Positions 1 to 11,297 of a stretch of DNA of 64,000 nucleotides are shown piece by piece. The DNA is taken from NCBI RefSeq assembly GCF_000149955.1, contig NC_030988.1, positions 3,977,351 to 4,041,350 on the forward strand, read 5' to 3'. The notes beneath the pieces were generated by a model. It was not told the DNA's origin, ran no database searches, and saw nothing but the letters and a program-made list of their open reading frames with translations. The stretch's first letter is position 1. The number at the start of each line of letters is the position of its first letter. This stretch comes from Fusarium oxysporum f. sp. lycopersici 4287. Taxonomy: Eukaryota; Ascomycota; Sordariomycetes; Hypocreales; Nectriaceae. The position numbers were made by a program, and so were the translations under genes.

Positions 1-1128
1 CGGAGCGGAATCAGTCAACGAGGCCAACCTTTCCAGCTCTCGTCGATATGCAGCCTTTAACGCGTTGAAGACTCCATTGTCTAGTGGCTGGAGTCCATGA
101 GAGCAGTGTGCTGGTAGATAGCAGCAATAAACGTTGTTCAAAAAGCACGTGGCCATCCATTCATCCTTCCACCACTCAGCACTGATCGTGAGATGGGGGA
201 AATGGAGGACATACTGTTGCATGGCTTCCGTGACCATCTAAGATGATCAGTCTCGCGTCTGACTCGTCGGCAGGTGTAGTCTGGGGCAGATAAACTCTTT
301 CAAGCCATTCAATGCCTATGTGGTCATCAGTCCACTTGTTTGGGCGAAGTTATGTAATACCAGTCTGCTATCTGCTTGAACTCGTCAAGGAACCATTGTT
401 TCTGCAGTTCCTTCCCCTTGAAGATTATGCCAGGAACTAAAGCGCGGCCGTCAGCAGTGACAGCTTCGATGAATGAAGTCCAATTCCGAGTCTGTGGTCC
501 CTTGAGGAAGGCCTTGCGCTTCGGGTCCGCGCTTCCAACAACTAAGCTATCTAGGCCTGAATGAAGAGAATTAGTCGGTCAAAATGCAAGCACCGACAAG
601 TAATAGAGGTGAATACTTGCCGAAACCAGTCATAATACCGCCTTCATCAACGTTGACGGTGTTTTCAGGCTTGATCCAGCCATACTGGCCATCCCGGATA
701 TCAAAGTACCAATGAACCGCTCTAGGTGTGAAAGAGTCGAACCTTTTAGCTTCTTGACGTCTACCCATCTTGATCTTTAGGTCTGCGCGGCGATTGATAA
801 ACTTAATCACCCAGTTACGTCCTAAGTCGGGATGTTCGCCCTGCTGTCTCAGCAGGCCCATGACGCAAGCGCGGATCTGACTGTGGGACGGAGCATAGCC
901 CAAAGACTCCTGACGGAGTATCCAGAAAGCGAGCCTATCTTCTTGGCTCTTGGACAAACGTCGGCGAGGCTGGATCTGGTCTTCAGCGGCCCCACGGCCG
1001 TTAAGTCTATCGATGAGGGTCGTTCGGGGCACTCCTCTTCTCTGGGCCGCTTGAGGGGGTGAAAAACCATGATCGGTAATGTCCAATATGGCCTCAGCCA
1101 TATCGTCCTCTGTATATTCCCATTTAAG
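1..1128 (-). pseudogene. pogo-type transposase (HTH + CENPB-type DNA binding, start of DDE domain), broken
   Basis: An open stretch at 1101-571 encodes about 176 residues: a psq-like helix-turn-helix (AQRRGVPRTTLIDRL), a CENPB-type region (LGYAPSHSQIRA, GRNWVIKFINRR) and the start of the DDE_1 catalytic domain at KPENTVNVDEGGI, whose Asp is the first acidic residue. A GT donor follows GGTTTCGGC near 615, at the same place as the phase-1 intron in the 51.7-kb copy. Left of it (1-560) the minus strand still resembles the family's catalytic region but no long frame survives. The start is eroded: the family motif YTEDD is present upstream at 1101-1120, preceded by a stop rather than a clean Met. 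Cut-and-paste transposition role by family; this copy is probably dead. Confidence 0.75.
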
Positions 1129-1440
1129 TCATGATTTAGGCATTTTTCTGCTGTTGTCGAGGGTAAAGATCAAAAATCACGAGAAAGAGTGGTGAGGAGG
1201 TTAGTGACCATATTGAAAATATTTCAATAGCATGACTTGCATATATCGCGTGCCCAGCACATCCTCAACAGGTCAAAATAATTATCTCCACTCATTTATA
1301 TAATCAATAAAAGAAGCTTCTTTTAGGTAGCTATTTATTCTGGCCAAATTTCGTATAAGTGAAGTTGACGAATTTTGGTGGTGCTATTTTTTTTTTGCTT
1401 GACGAAAGGGTGGGGCTGTCGAAAGGGGGGTTGTGTATGG
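1..1440 (-). mobile_element. pogo-family DNA transposon copy A, truncated by window edge
   Basis: The right end is visible: the element stops at 1440 with GTGTATGG followed by TA (1441-1442), the same terminal pattern as the copies ending at 46476 and 51734/53944. Subterminal sequence at 1350-1440 (a TGAAGTTGACGAATTT stretch and G-rich direct repeats) matches those copies in arrangement. The coding part reads leftward and its 3' part leaves the window at base 1. It is one of four members of the same family here (A; a lone end near 32.4 kb; the copy at 42.8-46.5 kb; the copy at 51.7-53.9 kb). Confidence 0.8.
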
Positions 1441-1442
1441 TA

Positions 1443-2026
1443 TGTAATTAATGTTAGTGATATACATATTGTATTAATGGCTGATCAGTTTGACTGTTAC
1501 TGCAGATATCTCATGAGCTGTGTAGATCTGTTGAGTCAACAAAGGGTACGAACTGTCAATGGCAACAGCTGCAAAGAAAATGGAAATCGCTATTAGTGGT
1601 GATTGTACACGACCACTACAAAAGGGAACACGGGTTCTTTTAATGGTCTGAAACTATCAATAGAATGGGTATCTCGCAGCCCAGCAGATCCTACTTTTCC
1701 GGAAGAGATTACTCTTCACTGGGAAAAGGCATGTGTCCCATTACTTGACATATAAAGATGAGCGTGTCTAATCATTATCGTGATGGATTTTGTCAGAATC
1801 ATATAACCTATTACTGTAAACATTGTGAAAGTAAATATCACTATTACCAGTCTCGTTGTATCAACTCAACGCTTTCTTTCAATGGTTTCCCCAACGTCGT
1901 CACTGTAGCCTCTTCCTTATCATTCAAAGAGAGCGGGACTGAACTTAGAATTCCCTTTCTGCCAACAACAGCAGGCATGCTGAGACAACATCTATACTGC
2001 TTTTGAATGTGACTCACAGGGCACAT
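1443..2026. other. intergenic, no supported gene
   Basis: Short open frames only. No domain, tRNA or repeat recognised. It lies between the pogo right end and the lactate dehydrogenase remnant. Confidence 0.5.
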
Positions 2027-2743
2027 CTAATGCTTGTCCAATATAACAGAACAGCACAAATCAGCGGCAACTGAAGCAATTCCGAAGGGGGCAGAGCCTT
2101 TACCCCGAATGGTACTTTGTGATCGATGCTTGCAGATTAGTTCGATCCTCGTGCGATCAAGACCACTCAACATTTGTACATCTGCAATCTGGACCGCGCC
2201 AATAGTTGCTGAAGACCAGGCTAATACTTGATCTTCTCCCTGACGGCCCATGACGAATGCATCTACAGCAGACAGTGATACCTATAGTGATGCTGCATCA
2301 GATATAATGAGATGTCGATTAGAGTCGTGGGCATTCACCGAAGCACGAGATGCAACCATCCCTCGAAGTCTGTAAGTGTCGAGAGTAGTACCTGTGCCGA
2401 TAACTTGAGACGGAGGAAGTCTCGACATTTCTTTGGCGATCGAGGTTAGAAGGTCAACGGGATTCGCCACGACCAATAAGACCGTGTCAGGCCGGAAAGG
2501 CCTCATCGCCTCAATAACCTCGCGTATCATTGTAGTGTTTCGAGACGTATAGTCGACCATTGTCTCACCTTGGAAGAATCATGAGCTCATGACCGAAGCG
2601 TGTATATGAAAACTTACCTAACATGTGTTTCGATGCTGCGGTTATGACCACGAGATCACTCTGAGCTGCCTCGCGATACGTAGCTGGACGGACACGTGTA
2701 CTGCTACCAGTGCTGTAGACGACATCGGAGAACTTCCATTGAT
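2027..2743 (-). pseudogene. L-lactate dehydrogenase remnant lacking the N-terminus and catalytic His
   Basis: Three blocks in order on the minus strand match NAD-dependent L-lactate dehydrogenase: around 2735-2618 (FSDVVYSTG, ARVR-type segment, AAQSDLVVITAAS); 2568-2330 after a consensus GTAAGT...AAG intron (2617-2569), with RPDTVLLVVANPVDLL and VIGTGTTLDTYRLRG; and 2270-2027 (VDAFVMGRQGEDQ, AWSSATIGAVQIAD, KGSAPFGIASVAADLC). Family knowledge: the enzyme interconverts pyruvate and lactate, with the catalytic His in a GEHGDS motif. Here that position reads GRQGED, so the His is Gln. The Rossmann GxGxxG segment is absent: the frame meets a stop upstream of FSDVV near 2750. A further short intron probably lies between blocks two and three. 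Best read as a decayed gene. Confidence 0.8.
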
Positions 2744-5000
2744 GAATGGACTAGTCGATGTGACTCTTAGAGTGTGATCAGTGGCTCGCAGCATGCATAT
2801 ATCTGTTAATGCCGGCGCGGCTGAGGCATAGCGGATAGGGTACTTAGACTGGTCCTAGCTGAGGGCTTGAAGGATTCTTCGATAGGACATACGGCAACCG
2901 GCCTTCGAGTCGCCAACGAATTCGATTATTTCTTCGACCTAGTCTTTGTCAGTCCGTTAGTAAATAGGGATGGGAGGGTTAGGTCTTAGCCCAGGCGCCT
3001 GTTAGTGGGCTAGGCCAACCTGACGGGCGTCTAGGCGTAGTGGAAAGAGCAGGCATGACCTGCTGAACCTGCATTTAGGTTATCCTTAGCCGCCGATGTC
3101 TTATAGCTGAAGCCGGCAGTAAGAAGCATGCGTCCTAGGAGGCGTTGATCTGTGGATGAGCTGCCGCTAGATTACTTCTGTAATTGGAAGAAATATAAGA
3201 CTTCTACCACACGGACCACTACCCCAAATATATAGAATAATGATTAAATATATGTGGCCCGCGTATGGGAGGAAGCAAATTGTAAAAGAAAAACCTCCTG
3301 TCGAGTACTTTGCAGACTTTGAACGACCCCTCAAAGATTCGATCTCTCTATATCTTTCGATCACTAGAACTCTAACACCTTCATAAATCGTCCCTCGCTA
3401 ATGGAACCCCGCTATGGAAGGTCTTCAGGATCGCTGCGCCTGTCTGGAATGAATATGGATTTACATAACGGGCAGTCGACATGGTGTCTCTGGAACCAGA
3501 AGTCAATACAACCAGTATGGAAGACATGGTTACATTTCAATAGTCGGACATCCTCCTGGTCCCTCAGAACTTCGATGCATATTGCACTATACTGATATTA
3601 GTACGGGTAGGAAAATCCCTCCTTTCAAATTGGAACTCACCAGACTTCAACTGAACTAGGCTGCGTTACGGTCCACGTTGCCTGCTTTTTAGACCCCTTC
3701 ACTATTCCGTATTTTTCTGATGGGCTTGCGTTGTTCAGGATCTGTATATGGACAGGATATCGTGATTTCACGATAAAGCTAGCTTTATTAACATGGATAT
3801 GAATCGCAAAACTTTGAGAGATGTGCGTACAAAATAACAACTATCAATAATAGAGCAGCGATGCTGCTTATTGTTGGAAAATCCGGGGATCCCCCTTCCC
3901 TTCAGGATTCAGACTAACAGTCTGAAAGTCCTAGATTTAAAGTTTAAAGTCCTATATGAAATCATTTAGAGATATAAACCTGAGAAGAACTCTCATCTTA
4001 ATAATAAAAAACCAAGTTGTATAAAATATACTTTCACCCAGCACTACTGCGCAATATAAACAATACTTATTACCCCAAGGAATGCTACAGGCGTACTCGA
4101 GGCGAAGGCATTGCGGTGACTGGCCGAATTACCTGGAGGAAGATAAGGCATGAATAATCGTTTGAAAGTGACTTCCTCTTGAAATTCGAGTAATTTTCAG
4201 GAGAATGTGGTGAAATATAAAGGCCATATTTCGCGTTGTTCCCTTATTGTATCTGAGGGACCAGTTATGGCTTCTATGATTTCTTGGACATATGATCGTA
4301 AGTTTCCGCCATAAACCACGCACGACGGCGAACTGAGCCACATCATAAACAAGTCAAAGGCCATAATGGAACCATGGCTCAGGCATTTGTTGGCGGCTTT
4401 TTGATTGCGTATAGGGTGAGTGTAGGTAGTAGTTAGTCGAAATATCAGTGGTCTGATACATTGTTCTAGCTTGTCTTGCCGCTTTTTCCCGACACCATGA
4501 TTTTGGTGCTCATCCACACTAATGTTCAAATATAGTTCTCTTTGGCCTGACCACATCACCTGAGGTGAGGTCAGGTTCTTAATCATACGTGCAACATGCG
4601 GGGTTGGCCGAGACACAGAGGAGGCTAGTGGCAGCTACTACGAGTCCGATGACGCGATGACCGCCACCTTAGCGTCTAGAGATACAGGACCGCAGGTGAA
4701 TGCAATTTAACGAACAGATCAATCCAGATCAACGGGTGGGCCTACGGGACATCTGTAACGGCCTCAGACCCAATCATGGAGAGATTACGTTCGCTACCGA
4801 TAAGGAGCGGGTCTCAGCACTCCGGATTCAGAACAACAGAGGCCGCAAACAGAGGCGACCGCCCGAGGAGAGTATAGTACTCGTTCAGCTTAATCCAAGC
4901 AGTATTTATGCTTGCCCTGGTACTCGCACGCTCTTTGCCCTCCATACTGGCAATGTTACCCATGGAACGAGCATCGTTATGTAGATAGTCCTCTCGAGAA
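2744..5000. other. gene-poor stretch with unassigned short frames
   Basis: About 2.2 kb with no recognised domain. The longest frames are 4616-4197 on the minus strand (139 codons) and 4700-4984 on the plus strand (94 codons). Neither shows a motif, signal peptide or repeat, so I do not call them genes. The 3850-4080 part is AT-rich. Confidence 0.4.
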
Positions 5001-5103
5001 CAGGGTTGAAAGCCACTCCACTCAATCCACTAGCAGCTCAAGTGGAGTGGGTAGATCATAATCCACTGAATATCTCAGTATAGTGGATCCACTGGAAGCT
5101 ATC

Positions 5104-5148
5104 GTGGATTGGGTGGATTGGGTGGATTGGGTGGATTGGGTGGATTGG
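5104..5148. repeat. five tandem copies of a 9-bp subterminal motif in the hAT left end
   Basis: GTGGATTGG is repeated five times without interruption. The same core occurs scattered in both ends of the element, so this is a local expansion of the likely transposase-binding repeat. Confidence 0.9.
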
Positions 5149-5239
5149 CAAGTGCCTCTATTCTTGATGCCATGATGGTGACGCTATTCCCGAAGCCTTT
5201 GCCCACGTAGGTCCCTTATTCCAACTTCCGAGTGAGACC

Positions 5240-7735
5240 TTATCCCCAACGGGCTCCCATCTCGTCTTGAACGCCCACCACCTGAGTGAGCCACTTTGTT
5301 GCCCATCCTTCAAGCTGTTGATCCGACATCTGAGCTAATTCGAGGTCGACTTTTTCTTCGTCTACCGAGATAAAGAAGGAATCTAATTCATGAATAATAC
5401 CAGCCCTCAGCCATGAACGCAATACCTGGCACATCCCGATAATCTGGGCTTCAAGTTGGTAGCGCAGAGGGTTCACCATCCGACCTGCTGCTGAGAAAAG
5501 ACGCTCACACTCAGCAGACATTGGTTGTATCGTGAGAAAATCAAGCGCCATTCGCGATAAGTTTGGATACTTGAATCGCTTCTCGTGCCAGTAAGCGAGA
5601 GGATCGTCGATGGAGCCATCACCACTTTCGCAGTGCGTAATCCAATGCAGGTATTCGTCTTCACCTGGCGTGAGGCCATCATGACTTGCTTCTGGCGCTG
5701 TGTAGCGGTTTCGTTTAAGGTATTCCTGAAACGGATTGTCCGAAGTCTTCCGCTGCTTGGGAACTGGCTCAACGACTGACGGCTCCTGTCCAGGCAACGT
5801 GGCCTCCCGATACTCAAAACGCCAGACATCGTGAACCATGTTTTTCGCCTCGTCAATCCACTCAGGGCGATCAGTCCAGTTGCGTTCAAACCATTTCCAT
5901 CGGTATGCCGGATGGAGCGCCAGGCCAGTGTAGTAGATGGGCGTCTCGCTCAATATCTCATAGTACTCATTCAACTTCTGCCAGCCCAAATTGATGTTGA
6001 TCCTGAAGTGTTCAGTATCAGGGAAGTCCTTCGCGATGTCCTTAAAACGTTCAAGTTGCTCGAGAAGAAATTCAAAGCCTTGAATAACGTCCCAAATATT
6101 GCCATATGACCCAGTCCACCCACGTTTCCGCTTGCGGATCTGGCCGTCGCCTTCTAGCATTTTAATCGTGGCTTCGTAGTAACTAAGTATTTGCGCAAAT
6201 ATTTCGACCACCTCCCAGTCCTTGTCGGATAGCTGGTTCTCTGGCTGGCAAATAAAGGGCAATGTGAGTGACTTCTTAGGACCGCCCCTCTTGGCCTTGT
6301 TCTGCTGTTCGAAGTCGATTCGATGGTGGGCAATGAGTCGTTCGATATAGTCGCGAAGTAGTAGAGCTCGTCGTATCATGTATACTGTGACAGCCATCTC
6401 GTATCGTTGTCCAAAATAACATCCAATGGCTTCCTGGCGTTGAGTTTTGGGTCAGATGACTTGTTAAAGGCTTCTTGTTGAATGTTGCGAAGCATGCCAG
6501 TCAACAAGTCAGATCTGTGGATAGCTACCACAAGATTGTGCAGTTTGCCTGCTGGCCCCTTCTTGCGCCAAATCAAATGTTCTGCTTCGGTAAGAGGCCC
6601 TACGCCTGATATCCGCCGCTCAAAAGCGTCAGCATCATGCCCAAATAGAATGGCTTTGGCGGAGAGGTTCAAGGTATGCCCAAAACAGCGCCCTCGCCTG
6701 CGGGCCCCAACGAAGCCGAGCTCTCCACCAATAATCTCCATGGCGGTATCATTGTTTTTCGCGTTGTCAAGCGTGAAATAGCCAATCTTGTCTTGGATCT
6801 GATACGATTCAATTACATCGAGGATTTCTGCGGCGATATTAGGCCCAGTGTGCCTGGCGCTAACTTCAGGGAGCCCAAGCGTAATCTTGCAAGGCATGTT
6901 GTTTTCATCCCTAAAGAAGCAACATGTGCCATATAGGGCGTATCGGTTTCCAGACCGCCAGCCGTCGAAGGAGATGTGGATAAGGCCAGGCGCCTTGCCC
7001 AAGACCTCTATCACCTTCTGCTTGTGTTGTTCAAACGCGGCAACGATCTTTTCTCGAACAGTTGTGTGGGTAATATTGGCTTTACGTGCCGAAACTGACG
7101 GGTTCAAATAATCGAAAATAGCATGGAGTTCTGCCTCCTCGGCAATTGAAAAGGAGTGATTCTTGGCCACGATCCAATCGATCAGAAGCCTCCGGAAGTG
7201 TTCCTTGTCGAAGCGTTTGATGAAGTCATTCGCAATCGCTTGTTCTCGGGGGTCGTGTAGATCGAGCTTCATGGATTCAGCGAGAGTCCGCTGCCCCGGA
7301 GGCTTTCTGCCCTTAGAATTCGCCTTCTTTTCAGCAGTTCCTTGGGTCATTCCAGGCGGAGCGCGGATCCCGTGGTCGTTGAACAGATGATTGTACGCGT
7401 TATGAATGCCATCAGCTTCGAAATGACGTGGATGTGGATTATTCTTGCGAATGCACGCTCGGCATATCCATCTGCGGGCGTCTTCCTTTTGGATGTCATA
7501 TCCAAATTGCCAGGCCCCAACAACGCGTCTCCCTGGCTCGCTCAGAGAACGCCCAGCCTGGGAAATGCCTCCAGAGCGTACGTTCGTACTGTTCATCGCT
7601 TACGGAAGAGGTCCTCAGAGTCGAGACAGAGGTCGAGGTTGAACGGGTAGGATACGGCGTCGGGCAGGGTGTTGATTCGGCAGCGGACCCGAAGGCGCTG
7701 TCGGAAATGTCGAAGCAGGAATCAGGCGAGGTCAT
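5240..7735 (-). pseudogene. hAT transposase with two frameshifts
   Basis: The reading starts at the ATG at 7735 (MTSPDSCFDISDSAF). It shifts frame near 7535, continues through a BED-type zinc finger (WICRACIRKN...H...H, about 7480-7370) and the RNase H-like catalytic part (LIHISFDGWRSGN; GYFTLDNAKNNDTAM), then shifts again near 6385 after DNDTRWLSQ. There two extra bases, TA, separate it from YMIRRALLLRDYIE. The last 385 codons end at 5240 and carry the hAT C-terminal dimerisation block (YPNLSRMALDFLTIQPMSAECERLFSAAGR). Total length of about 820 residues is usual for fungal hAT transposases. All domains are present in order, so only the two shifts prevent expression of a full protein. Confidence 0.85.
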
Positions 7736-8397
7736 GATAAAATAATCTCTTTGTCATGTCGAAATCGCAAAACATGGTGCAGGTGATGGGTCAACAACAG
7801 GTCGTCAGGTCAGCGCGAATGACGCGTCCAACGCGACCAGTTGGCACAATATGCCCTTATCCTGCAGATGTTTCAGATACTTACCTTTCGAGCTAATTTG
7901 ATGTGGACGAGTACGTAGCGAGTGCCATATTGGGGTCGGGTATTAGCTAAGTCCCTAACATCCTTCACATCACGAGCTTGACGCGATAAGTATCGCTTGC
8001 AATTTTTCGCGCGGTATTGAGATATTGAGGGATCTGGACGCGTTTTTTGAGTCAGCTTGCCGGCAGTTATTTAATTGTTGTATTATAAATCCAAAGTATG
8101 GACAGTCGAACTTGATATTTGCTGGATATATTGTTGAGGAAAATATACACCTATTGATGGCCCTCATGATGATATGCACTCACGGAGAAAATCTTAAGTA
8201 TATCCATCAAGACTTACGTCATCCCAATGAGAAAGCATGGGACATTCGAATAGTGTTTCCTATATTGTATGTATTCTAAAATTGCGCTGTTCAGAAGTTT
8301 CATGGTGTTTTTGACATAGGGTAGCAATATTGCAAAAGTTATGGGGCACATCAACCTCTGTTAGAGGCATTCTGCCAAAATATATGGGCGCCCTTAA
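7736..8397. other. 5' non-coding part of the hAT element
   Basis: AT-rich leader between the transposase start and the right subterminal repeats. Short frames only. Confidence 0.5.
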
Positions 8398-10056
8398 CTA
8401 CCCCACCTCTAATCCACCCAATCCATCCACGACATCGCCGAGTGGATTCGGTGGATTAGCCAATCCACTGGGATTTTGCCAGTGGAGTGGACAGTGGAAT
8501 CCACGAGTGGATCCACTACGTGGATTGGGTGGAGTGGCTTTCAACCCTGCCTGAGCTGAATTAGGATCCACACGATCAAAGATATAGTCTTTCAGGGCTT
8601 TACCACGCTGCCTGCGCTGTTTTTCACGGATAATTGTCTCACGGAGGCCTTGGTTCTCATGCCTGAGTAGTTCAACCTCGGCCTGAAGGCTTTCAAGGGT
8701 TCTCTTTAGCTTTCGGGCGCCTGTGTCAGAGCTGACTGAGGATTGCTTCACGACATGATCAACAGGTCGTCGTAATTCTCGTGCAGTAGGTTCTTGTAAA
8801 GCAATGGAATCATCCAAGCCACTTTCCACATCTGAGTCATCGTCCGTATTCTTCGAAACCTGAGATAGGACGACGTCCGGATCGAAAGGTTTGAGACCCG
8901 TCCATCTCCACCCACTGGCGATGTTCTCCGGAGTGAAAGAAGCTTCCAATGCACCCCAGAACAGGACCCAAAACTCGCGTTTGGATAGCCCAGTGAGGCC
9001 TTGCGTCTTTGAAGTCCACTGAACAAGTCGGTTGGTATAGGCTGTTGATAAGGGCCCGAAAAGCGAGACGTCCAGGGGTTGCAGCCGGTGAGTAGAGTGA
9101 GGTGGGAACACCGCAACGATGATCCGATGCGCGTCGCACCAGTCCAAGAAGTCCATATTGATGTGGCTAGAGTGTCCATCGGTGATCAGAAGGCGGTAAT
9201 CGCGCCCATTTCTTGCTTTCGCCTTAGTAAAGCGGTCGAAAACACCAATCAGCCACTCTTTCCCCAGTTCGTGACTCGTCCAGCCAGTTTCGGACGTGGA
9301 AAACAAGGCTGATTGATGCTCCGGATCAAAGTCAGTGAGCCAAGTGTCCTGAACTTGTCCCGGCTTGCCCTGGTAGATGAGGAATGGGGGTAGCGATGTC
9401 ATGTCTTGGCAGATGCACGCCAGGAATGTGATCCACGATCGGTTCCCATCCCGGGAAGCACCGAGCAATTTGCCTTGCCTTTCAGCATTGACATCAAATA
9501 CTCTCTTCGTTCGGTTGATTACGCCCAGGAGAAATCCCTTCTCATCCATGTTATACGTGTTCTGAGGTAAGATGTCGTATTTGTCGATTTTTTCACGGAT
9601 CTTCCATGATTAGCAACGGACCAAAGGCGCTACGAGTCTGCTTACTAGATCAAAATATGCTCTATACCGAGAAGCATTGTCGGCTCTTCTTCGTGCTATA
9701 TCAAATCCATCAAACCAGGTACAATCGATCTCGTTGCGATGGCGCTGGACGAAGCTGTATGGCCAGTTCTTTCCGACCTCGATTTTGGCTATGTCCTGGG
9801 CAAAATTTCGGATCATGGATAGGGTTGGCGGAATGCCACGCAGTGAGAGTTTACGGATATAAGTAACAAGATCTTGTTCCTGTTGTTTTGAAAGACGAGA
9901 TTTATACAAAGAGTCGGCATCGCGTCTTGCCCTCTGTTTGCCCTGATGGCGGCGGCGCAGGGTAGTCTCGTCACATTCGAACTTTTTAGCGGTAGCAGCA
10001 TAGTTAATAGATCCTGAGGTTTTCAGAAACTCGAGCGCTTTATCGATTGCTGCCAT
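8398..10056 (-). pseudogene. Fot1/pogo-type transposase (element B) with one in-frame stop and foreign 3' end
   Basis: The frame runs from the ATG at 10056 (MAAIDKALEFLKTSG) and contains a psq-like HTH (YAATAKKFECDETTLRRR), a CENPB-type domain (LRGIPPTLSMIRNFA, GKNWPYSFVQRH) and the DDE_1 catalytic domain: TYNMDEKGFLLG, LLITDGHSSHINMDFLDWC, PPHSTHRLQPLDVSLFGPL. A single TAA at 9610-9612 interrupts it; the frame is otherwise continuous. The C-terminal coiled region (ESLQAEVELLRHENQGL) is followed by about 50 codons read from the hAT terminal repeat (8549-8398), so the real 3' end and left terminal repeat are missing. Presumably the hAT insertion or a later deletion removed them. Confidence 0.85.
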
Positions 10057-10910
10057 GGTTGTTGAGCTATTAAAGATTGAAGTTGGGAGTGAATATCGGT
10101 GTGAGTCCGGCAGATCATCGGATCCGGCGGATCACCGGGAAATCCCTTAGTAGTCGCGCCTCAGGATGAACCCATAAGGAGAGCGGCTCGAGAAATTCAT
10201 AAGGCGATTGTTGTATCCCTGTAGTTGGGGCAATCGGTGACGATTCCATGGTGTTAGCCCTTTCTGTGCTGTTATATACTGTTGCTGCTTCTATATTGTA
10301 TTCTTTTATTATACGATATTGGGAAGCTGGAGCAGAAGGCGAAGGGGTAGAATATGGTAGGAATGGAATAAAAGCGGGAAGTCAGAAGCACGAGCGCGCA
10401 CGGATAAAAAGGAGGTAAACAACAGGTTGTTTTTATTAAACCTTCTTACCATATCAATGCGCACGGACAGAAAGTGTAGAATCTACGGGTGATTTTTCGG
10501 AAGAATATCGGCAAAAATCAAGGGTGGTCTAGGTTGGCACGGACGAAAATTGAATAATGCGACGCGTTTTCGTTCAACCTTGGTACAGTAGGATTTCAAA
10601 GATAGTATTTAGGAGTTAAGAGAGATTTCACGTATTGATTGCTATAAGGCATCTGCAAAGTTCGCAACTATCGATTTTCTGCGACCAATTTCCGAGAGCT
10701 TAACTAAAAGTGGAATGAGTGATAAAGCCAGAAGAATAAATAAAAAAAGAAAAAATACAAGATGCCTAACCTAGGTAAGTATGTTCCCATTAATGCATCC
10801 TTTTCTGTGGGCTTAATCTGAATGAGTGTCCCTACTGATATACCCTTTTCTGTAGCGACTGTCTCTTCTAGGGTCAATCTTATATCTTCCATCTTTGCCG
10901 TCTATTCCTA
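10057..10910. other. upstream flank of element B and intergenic sequence
   Basis: 10100-10150 contains direct and inverted GATCC/CCGG-rich motifs that may be the right terminal repeat of element B, but no partner is left to confirm it. No gene supported in the remainder. Confidence 0.35.
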
Positions 10911-11297
10911 TCACTTCTTACACACGCACTTCCAGCTCTGCCAGTGCTGCTTCTTCTTGCCTTTGGCCATGAACTTTTCTTTATGGCCTTCAATAGTTTC
11001 AGATGAACCAGAACAATCGGAGTGCTCGAATACCGTGCAGACAAAGCACGGCAAAAGCGACTTAGTTCCATCAGAATCCAAGTTAAAGTCTTTGATATTC
11101 TTTGGGATGCGTTTGCATTCGCCTGGTTTTCCAACCCCAGTGAACGATTTACCGGGCTTGATCTGGAGTCTGATTAACTCGATGCCTAGGGGGCAGTGAG
11201 GTGCTCGAGTGTCGAGCATATTGGTATCGTCAATGGCGGCGGCATTGGTGATTCCAAGGCCAAATGCGACAAAGGGGAGGATATAAGAGATGTGCAT
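10911..11297 (-). CDS. small secreted cysteine-rich protein (128 aa)
   Basis: Intronless frame with a clear signal peptide (MHISYILPFVAFGLGITNAAA; cleavage probably after AAA or the following few residues). The mature part is basic and holds seven Cys (APHC, GEC, PCFVC, SDC, KCVC). A TATAAATA box lies on the minus strand at 11426-11419, about 120 bp before the start, which supports 11297 as the first codon. I do not recognise a named family. Size, secretion signal and cysteine content put it with small secreted proteins of the effector or antimicrobial type, but activity cannot be read from the sequence. The odd number of Cys suggests one is unpaired or the protein dimerises. Confidence 0.7.
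   Translation of the reverse strand: MHISYILPFVAFGLGITNAAAIDDTNMLDTRAPHCPLGIELIRLQIKPGKSFTGVGKPGECKRIPKNIKDFNLDSDGTKSLLPCFVCTVFEHSDCSGSSETIEGHKEKFMAKGKKKQHWQSWKCVCKK

Larger units (their letters stand above)
5001..8549 (-). mobile_element. hAT-superfamily DNA transposon with terminal and subterminal repeats
   Basis: Both ends carry an inverted repeat beginning CAGGGTTGAAAGCCACTCCA (5001 onward; reverse complement ending 8549), near-identical for about 30 bp. Inside each end lie many copies of TGGATTGG or ATCCAC, the clustered subterminal repeats typical of hAT transposase binding. The transposase lies between on the minus strand. An 8-bp target duplication, expected for hAT, is not seen: the flanks are CTCGAGAA on the left and CCTGAGCT on the right. 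The right end abuts a truncated pogo element. Confidence 0.85.

Noticed and set aside
4197..4616. 139-codon minus-strand frame
   Set aside because: No domain, signal or neighbour support; composition does not look convincingly coding.
5000..5001. 8-bp target duplication for the hAT element
   Set aside because: Flanks CTCGAGAA and CCTGAGCT do not match well enough.
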